A stretch of DNA of 64,000 bases, taken from assembly GCA_963829705.1 (NCBI GenBank), contig CAWHJN010000005.1, forward strand, positions 372,001 through 436,000. The letters are read 5' to 3'. Both the position numbers and the translations under genes were made by a program. The DNA is from CAWHJN01 sp963829705. GTDB lineage: Bacteria > Bacteroidota > Rhodothermia > Rhodothermales > BA12. Of the stretch, positions 60,365-64,000 are shown one piece after another. Each line of letters opens with the position of its first letter. Position 1 is the stretch's first letter. The notes beneath the pieces are model-generated. The model was not told the DNA's origin, searched no databases, and saw only the letters and a list, made by a program, of their open reading frames with translations.

Positions 60365-63352
60365 ATGCGCCGGGTTTCCTTTCGCCTACCGCATCCGCTC
60401 CTCCTGCTCGCACTACTAACGCTGCCTGCCGCGCAGGTGTGGGCACAGTCCGCCACGCTCGTGGGCCGCGTCACCGATGCCAGCGATGGCGGCGCATTGC
60501 CCTCCGCCAACGTCATCGTTTCCGTGCAGGGCACGCTCGACAGCGGCACCGGTGCGGCGACGGACACCGACGGGCGCTACCGCATCGAACGCCTCCGCGC
60601 GGGCACGTACATCGTGCAGGTGCGCTACATCGGCTACCAGGACTTCACCGATACCATCACACTGGCGGCGGGCGAGACGCGCACGCTCGACGTGGCGTTG
60701 CGGGCGGGCGGCTTCGACCTGAACGACGTCGTCGTGTCCGCCTCGCGCGCGCAGGAGCAGGTACTCGACGCACCCGCGTCGGTGTCGGTCATCGGCGCGC
60801 AGGAGATCCAGCAGAACGTGACGCCGTCTTCTATCGGCGCCATCCGCAACGAGGCCAGCGTAGACGTGGCGCAGACGGGCGTGGACCGGCAGGAGGTGGT
60901 GTTGCGCGGCTTCAACAACGCCTTCTCGGGGGCTACCTATTCGCTCGTCGATTACCGGCAGGCCGCCGTGCCGTCGCTCAACGTCAACATCTACTCGCTC
61001 ATGCCCAACATGAGCATCGACCTCGACCGCATCGAGATCGTGCGCGGGCCGGGCTCGGCGCTCTACGGCGCGGGCGTGGATGCGGGCGTCGTCCACTTCT
61101 TTACGAAAGACCCGTTCACCAACCCCGGCACGGCCTTCGCGCTCACGGGCGGGCAGCAGTCGCTCTTCGGCTTCGAAGGTCGCCACGCAGGCGTCATCAG
61201 CGACAGGATCGGCTACAAGATCACCGGGCAGTACGCGCGCGCCGACGACTTCGGCCTCGACACCGCCGACTCGCTCGACGCCGCCCAACTCGACGCCGAC
61301 TTCACCTACGCCGATCCCGCTGGCGCGCCCGACTACCAGAACGTCGATCCGGCCACGGGCAAGCTGCTGCGCGACAACGACTACCAGAAATCCAACGTCA
61401 ACGGGCTGGTGCAGTACCGCGTGCGGCCCGGCGTGACCGTGTCGCTCAACGGCGGCTACTCGGCGCTGCGCGGGACGGTGCTCTCGGGTATCGGTACGCT
61501 GCAGGCGCGCGATTTCGGCTACACCTACGGGCAGGTGCGGTTACAGGCGGGTTCGCTGTTCACCCAGTTCTACGTCAACAAAAACAACGCGGGCGACTCG
61601 TACGTGTATGGCACCGGGATGTCCGTCGTGGACAACGGCACGCAGTACGTCGGGCAGGCCCAGTACGACTGGATTCTCTCGCCCAAACAGCGCATCATCG
61701 CCGGTACCGACCTGCGCCTCATCCGCCCGGACACCGACGGCACCATCCTGGGCCGCAACGAGGACGATGACGCCATCTCGCAGGCAGGCGTGTACGCGCA
61801 GAGCACGACGAACCTGACGGACCAGCTCGACCTGACGCTCGCGCTGCGCGGCGATTACAGCAACATCGCCGAGGACCTCCAGCTCTCGCCGCGCGCCGCC
61901 GTCGTCTTCAAGCCGTTCGCGGGCCACACCTTCCGCGCGACGTACAACAGCGCGTTCTCCGCGCCGAGCACCAACTCGCTCTTCCTCGACATCGCGGGCG
62001 CGACGCGGCCTATCGGTGGCGGTGGCCAGCAACTCATCTTCCAGGCGCGCGGCGTGCGCGAGGGCTTCACGTTCAACAACTACCGCGACAACGGCACCAT
62101 CACGATGTCGCTGCCCGTGGGGTCGTTCTTCGGGGCGCAGCAGCGGTTTGACCAGTACCCCATCCTGCCGGTCTACGCGGCGGGCGTGAGCGGCGCGCTG
62201 GGCAACCCGGCGGCCTTCGGGCAGCTCACGGCGGGCCTCAATCCGGGGCAGCGCACGGCCTTGCAGCAACTACTCGGCTATACCGTTGATGCTCTCAACG
62301 GCGGCGCCGACGCCACCAACCGCCTGCTCACGCTCATCGGCCCGGCGGCCTCCACGGATGCCGGTTACCTCGGCTTCGTCAACCTCACCACGGGCACCAT
62401 CGACCGCGAGCGCGAAGCCACGCCGGTGGACATCCAGCCGCTCAAGCAGACGACGACGCAGACCGTCGAGCTGGGCTACAAGGGCCTGCTCTTCGAGAAG
62501 CTGCTCGTGGCCGTGGACGGCTACTATTCGCAGAAGAAGAACTTCGTCGGGCCGCTCCTCATCGAGACGCCGTTCCTGTACCTCGACGCTGCGGGCCTGG
62601 GCGGTGACGTGGGGCAGACCTTTGGCGCGCTCGTGCAGCGCATCGGCACGAACGGGCCGCAGAACCAGATCGAGGGCACCTTCCAGGCGCTCTTCAACAA
62701 CCTCGTCGGGCAGTTCGTGGCGGCCGGTGCGACGCCGCAGCAGGCCGCGCAGCAGGCCGTCGGCGCGATTGCGACGGTGATCGGCGGAGCCATCGGCAAC
62801 CCAGCCAACCCCACGCCCGTCGGCATCGTGCAGCCCGATCAGGAAGTGCTCGCGGGCGGCAACACGGCCACCAACGTGGGCGCGATGCTGGCCTACCGCA
62901 ACTTCGGTAAGGTGCAGTTCTACGGCGTGGACGTGTCGATGCAGTTCCTCGCTACCGACCGCCTGAGCCTCTTCGGCAACGTGTCCGTCGTGTCGGACGA
63001 TTTCTTCGACAACGAAGAACTGGACGAGGCCAACACAAGCCTGTCGGTGGCCCTCAACGCGCCCGCGCTCAAGGGCAAGGCGGGCTTCTCGTACGTCATC
63101 CCGCGTGGGCTGTCGTTTAACGCCTCGGGCCGCTACATAGACGATTTTCTCGTGCAGTCCGGTCCGTACGACGGCGTGGTGGAGTCCTACTTCCTGTTGG
63201 ACGTGGGCGCGGGCTACGACCTCACCCGCTTCGCGCCCGGCCTCCGCATCGACGCGACCGTGCAGAACGTGCTCGACAACGACCACCGCGAGTTCATCGG
63301 CGCGCCGCAGATCGGGCGGCTCGCGCTCGTGCGGCTGGGCTACAGCTTCTGA
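60365..63352 (+). CDS. TonB-dependent receptor with carboxypeptidase-regulatory N-terminal domain
   Basis: 995 aa outer membrane receptor. Signal peptide to about residue 28 (LPAAQVWAQ), a CarboxypepD_reg-like domain (ATLVGRVTDASDGGALPSANVIV, RYRIERLRAGTYIVQVRYIGY), a plug domain from about 125 (DVVVSASRAQEQVLDAPASVSVI, DLDRIEIVRGPGSALYGAGVDAGVVHFFTK) and a 22-strand type barrel ending in a C-terminal aromatic (LVRLGYSF). It takes up a large ligand with TonB energy. No SusD partner follows, so it is not a typical SusCD pair. The substrate is unknown. Confidence 0.93.
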   Translation: MRRVSFRLPHPLLLLALLTLPAAQVWAQSATLVGRVTDASDGGALPSANVIVSVQGTLDSGTGAATDTDGRYRIERLRAGTYIVQVRYIGYQDFTDTITLAAGETRTLDVALRAGGFDLNDVVVSASRAQEQVLDAPASVSVIGAQEIQQNVTPSSIGAIRNEASVDVAQTGVDRQEVVLRGFNNAFSGATYSLVDYRQAAVPSLNVNIYSLMPNMSIDLDRIEIVRGPGSALYGAGVDAGVVHFFTKDPFTNPGTAFALTGGQQSLFGFEGRHAGVISDRIGYKITGQYARADDFGLDTADSLDAAQLDADFTYADPAGAPDYQNVDPATGKLLRDNDYQKSNVNGLVQYRVRPGVTVSLNGGYSALRGTVLSGIGTLQARDFGYTYGQVRLQAGSLFTQFYVNKNNAGDSYVYGTGMSVVDNGTQYVGQAQYDWILSPKQRIIAGTDLRLIRPDTDGTILGRNEDDDAISQAGVYAQSTTNLTDQLDLTLALRGDYSNIAEDLQLSPRAAVVFKPFAGHTFRATYNSAFSAPSTNSLFLDIAGATRPIGGGGQQLIFQARGVREGFTFNNYRDNGTITMSLPVGSFFGAQQRFDQYPILPVYAAGVSGALGNPAAFGQLTAGLNPGQRTALQQLLGYTVDALNGGADATNRLLTLIGPAASTDAGYLGFVNLTTGTIDREREATPVDIQPLKQTTTQTVELGYKGLLFEKLLVAVDGYYSQKKNFVGPLLIETPFLYLDAAGLGGDVGQTFGALVQRIGTNGPQNQIEGTFQALFNNLVGQFVAAGATPQQAAQQAVGAIATVIGGAIGNPANPTPVGIVQPDQEVLAGGNTATNVGAMLAYRNFGKVQFYGVDVSMQFLATDRLSLFGNVSVVSDDFFDNEELDEANTSLSVALNAPALKGKAGFSYVIPRGLSFNASGRYIDDFLVQSGPYDGVVESYFLLDVGAGYDLTRFAPGLRIDATVQNVLDNDHREFIGAPQIGRLALVRLGYSF

Positions 63353-63356
63353 CGGC

Positions 63357-63437
63357 GGGTGAGGGGTGATGGGTAACGGGTAGATGGAAGGGACTCCAGT
63401 TTCCAACCAGCTACCCGTTACTCGTCACCCTTCACCC
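63357..63437. repeat. Long inverted repeat after the TonB receptor gene (GGGTAACGGGT type)
   Basis: Arms 63357-63383 and 63411-63437 pair over about 27 positions with few mismatches; both contain GGGTAACGGGTAG or its complement CTACCCGTTACTC. It starts 4 bases after the receptor stop. The right arm, read on the minus strand, encodes the last residues of the next gene (GVKGDE). This is the clearest member of the family. Confidence 0.85.
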
Positions 63438-64000
63438 CCAGTTGTGCGCGACACATCTGTTGCAGGCCTCCGGCACATCGCGCCAGATGCCCTCGCGCCA
63501 ACGGGCAGTCGCGGGGAAAACCGTGTGTCAGCGGTTTACCGGCATGATGCCGGAGGCACGCGCAGTCAGCGATGCTGACGATGGCGTAGCCTGGAGAGCC
63601 CTGCACGATGTCTGGGCGGTGCTGCGCGTACTGGTCGGTTGCATAGGCCACGGCCCGCGTGAAGCTCTCCCACGACGACGCGTTGAAGCGCTGCGTGTCG
63701 GAGTAGCGATCCCCCTGCACCTGACCAAGCATGGTGGTTTCCAGAAACTCCGCCTGCGTGTGCTGGGGGTCGAGGTAGTACCCGACGTACATGTGCCCCG
63801 GCGCCCGCTCCAGCAGCGGGTCGATGCCGATCTTGCGGAGCGCGGAGCCGAGAGGTCGCGCCGGGCAGAACGAGCGGCGCGCAGATTCCCGCGAAGCCTG
63901 TCGGGCCTGACGTCTCGATCAGGAACGGCAGCGCTGTGGACCGAGAGGAGCAATCGCATCAAGGTGCGATTTGGCACCCGCACCGTTCGTTTTTCGTCGG
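63418..64000 (-). pseudogene. Partial, frame-disrupted gene of unknown function at the window edge
   Basis: The minus strand encodes protein-like text in pieces: ETSGPTGFAGICAPLVLP (about 63900), then in another frame IGIDPLLERAPGHMYVGYYL and then DPQHTQAEFLETTMLGQ and SSWESFTRAVAYATDQYAQH down to about 63600, ending near 63418. At least one frame change near 63840 is needed, and the 5' end lies outside the window. I do not recognise the family. The final residues GVKGDE derive from the adjacent inverted repeat. Confidence 0.4.

Overview
The window reads as a chromosomal segment of a GC-rich, Gram-negative bacterium of the Rhodothermota/Rhodothermales type (Bacteroidota-Rhodothermota superphylum). 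The case for this is the mix of a T9SS-type C-terminal sorting domain on secreted proteins, a TonB-dependent receptor with a carboxypeptidase-regulatory N-terminal domain, many lipoproteins, weak Shine-Dalgarno signals, and a complete flagellar gene cluster in one genome. The placement rests on gene content and the look of the 16S gene, not on a database comparison.

Layout. 1-7.4 kb: the 3' part of a CHAT-domain protease gene, then a minus-strand run (cystathionine gamma-synthase type enzyme, proline dehydrogenase, subclass B3 metallo-beta-lactamase), then a five-PAS sensor histidine kinase. 7.4-12 kb: two tandem minus-strand modules, each a T9SS-sorted secreted protein followed by a 39-aa peptide gene and a hairpin terminator; a third, decayed peptide copy lies just upstream. 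The peptides carry a lasso-leader-like Tyr-x-x-Pro-x-Leu...Thr pattern. 12-35.6 kb: a long plus-strand flagellar and chemotaxis cluster: fliJ, a MotE-like gene, fliK, flgD, flgE, cheY, cheZ, motA, motB, fliL, fliM, fliN, fliO, fliP, fliQ, fliR, flhB, flhA, flhF, flhG, a small membrane protein, fliA. It is interrupted at 29.5-31.9 kb by a minus-strand, lower-GC pair (a lipoprotein with a nuclease-like C-terminal domain and a small partner), which sits between two 91-bp copies of the end of flhA.

35.6-40.8 kb: pdxH, a small conserved protein and a GH3 lipoprotein on the minus strand; a CPBP membrane protease and pyrR on plus; a PASTA protein on minus. 41.1-46.5 kb: a complete rRNA operon, 16S - tRNA-Ile(GAU) - tRNA-Ala(UGC) - 23S - 5S, with promoter, boxA sites and terminator. 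46.6-50.4 kb: purL, trxA, trxB. 50.4-56.2 kb: a membrane protein and an M1-like metallopeptidase lipoprotein, an HMG-CoA lyase family enzyme, a DUF2490-like outer membrane protein, an exported beta carbonic anhydrase and a small exported protein. 56.2-64 kb: a shattered OafA/YrhL-type acyltransferase, purB with one frameshift, a YhbY RNA-binding protein, a TonB-dependent receptor and a broken partial gene.

Two themes run across the window. First, imperfect inverted repeats built on GGGTGA/GGGTAACGGGT or GGAACGCGGAA lie directly at the 3' ends of many genes and sometimes supply the last codons. Second, several normally intact genes (fliK, flhF, purB, the acyltransferase) show single-base frame changes. 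An essential gene such as purB is unlikely to be dead, so part of this probably reflects base-level errors in the sequence, and gene-decay calls here need that caution.
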